A stretch of DNA of 5,383 nucleotides from Actinomycetes bacterium. GTDB lineage: Bacteria; Actinomycetota; Acidimicrobiia; Acidimicrobiales; Palsa-688. Under the pieces are notes generated by a model that ran no database searches, was not told the DNA's origin, and was given only the letters and a program-made list of their open reading frames with translations. Every line of letters begins with the position of its first letter. Within the stretch, counting starts at the first letter, position 1. Of the stretch, positions 5,213 to 5,383 are shown piece by piece. The DNA is taken from assembly GCA_021827285.1 (NCBI GenBank), contig JAKAWM010000151.1, positions 1,601 through 6,983 of the forward strand, read 5' to 3'. The position numbers and the translations under genes were made by a program.

Positions 5213-5383
5213 AATCGTCTCCTTCCGCTCCCCAATGACAACTCCTTGTGGACAGCCCGGGGCGACTGTTTCGAGAGGCGCCGACCCGGGCCTGGCGCCG
5301 GCTGACCAGCGCCACACGAAGAGCTCTCTAAAGTATCGGGCTCTCGTGCTCTTGGTAGATCCTCTCCCGGCCACCACCAGGTA
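5213..5383 (-). other. Region upstream of the hydrophobic mini-protein
   Basis: This 171-bp stretch runs to the right edge and presumably holds the promoter of the mini-protein gene. A TACTTT (5335-5330, minus) is a weak -10 candidate without a matching -35. The GGCGCC palindrome occurs twice (5277-5282 and 5294-5299), and AGAGCTCT lies at 5320-5327. A plus-strand frame from ATG 5235 is open to the edge but lacks a ribosome binding site. I see no gene I can support here. Confidence 0.4.
5219..5226 (-). promoter_or_regulatory. Strong ribosome binding site of the hydrophobic mini-protein
   Basis: Minus-strand GGAAGGAG lies 6 nt before ATG 5212. It is one of the two best Shine-Dalgarno matches in the window (the other serves the left-edge gene) and fixes the short start against the longer open frame. 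Confidence 0.75.

Noticed and set aside
4836..5315. Minus-strand frame of 159 codons spanning the mini-protein, the spacer and the transporter start
   Set aside because: It runs out of frame through the mini-protein, which has its own strong ribosome binding site, and through the repeat tract; the product has no domain character.
5213..5377. N-terminal extension of the hydrophobic mini-protein from 5377
   Set aside because: The 55 added residues are polar and unlike the family as I know it, while GGAAGGAG 6 nt before 5212 marks the short start.
5235..5383. Plus-strand frame from ATG 5235 open to the right edge
   Set aside because: There is no Shine-Dalgarno sequence (the preceding bases are C/T-rich), no recognisable motif, and it overlaps the probable promoter region of the mini-protein. 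Open frames of about 49 codons are common in GC-rich DNA.

Overview
The window is high-GC DNA with tightly packed genes. Actinobacterial-looking features are a Pro/Tyr-rich protein N-terminus at the left edge, GTG starts, a short very hydrophobic protein ending in RRWYYW, and a lipoprotein with a Ser/Thr/Pro tether. I would place it in Actinomycetota or a similar high-GC Gram-positive-type lineage. No rRNA or marker gene allows a finer placement. I see no tRNA, rRNA, transposase, integrase or CRISPR array.

Layout. Positions 1-96 (minus) hold the first 32 codons of a gene that runs off the left edge. A 190-bp divergent intergenic region follows. Next comes a plus-strand pair that is probably one operon: a secreted lipoprotein of unknown function (287-1054) and a class I SAM-dependent methyltransferase (1061-1768), 6 bp apart. 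This pair converges, across 13 bp, on a minus-strand series. In order of transcription the series is a 53-residue hydrophobic membrane protein (5212-5051), a 12-TM major facilitator transporter (4894-3608) and a malic enzyme (3464-1782). Spacers of about 140-160 bp separate the three, so co-transcription is possible but not shown.

How the genes may work together. The malic enzyme is complete, with all the catalytic and metal-binding residues I know for the family. It should decarboxylate malate to pyruvate and supply reduced cofactor. The transporter's substrate cannot be read from the sequence, so any link to organic-acid traffic is speculative. The lipoprotein and methyltransferase are probably co-expressed, but nothing shows that one acts on the other.

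The window looks mostly like an ordinary chromosomal region, and I find no convincing evidence of a new multi-gene system. The points most worth a second look are two: a degenerate 29/30-bp tandem repeat tract across the start of the transporter gene, whose period changes near the likely start codon, and a lysine in the malic enzyme cofactor site that hints at NADP use. No gene-free stretch exceeds 300 bases.
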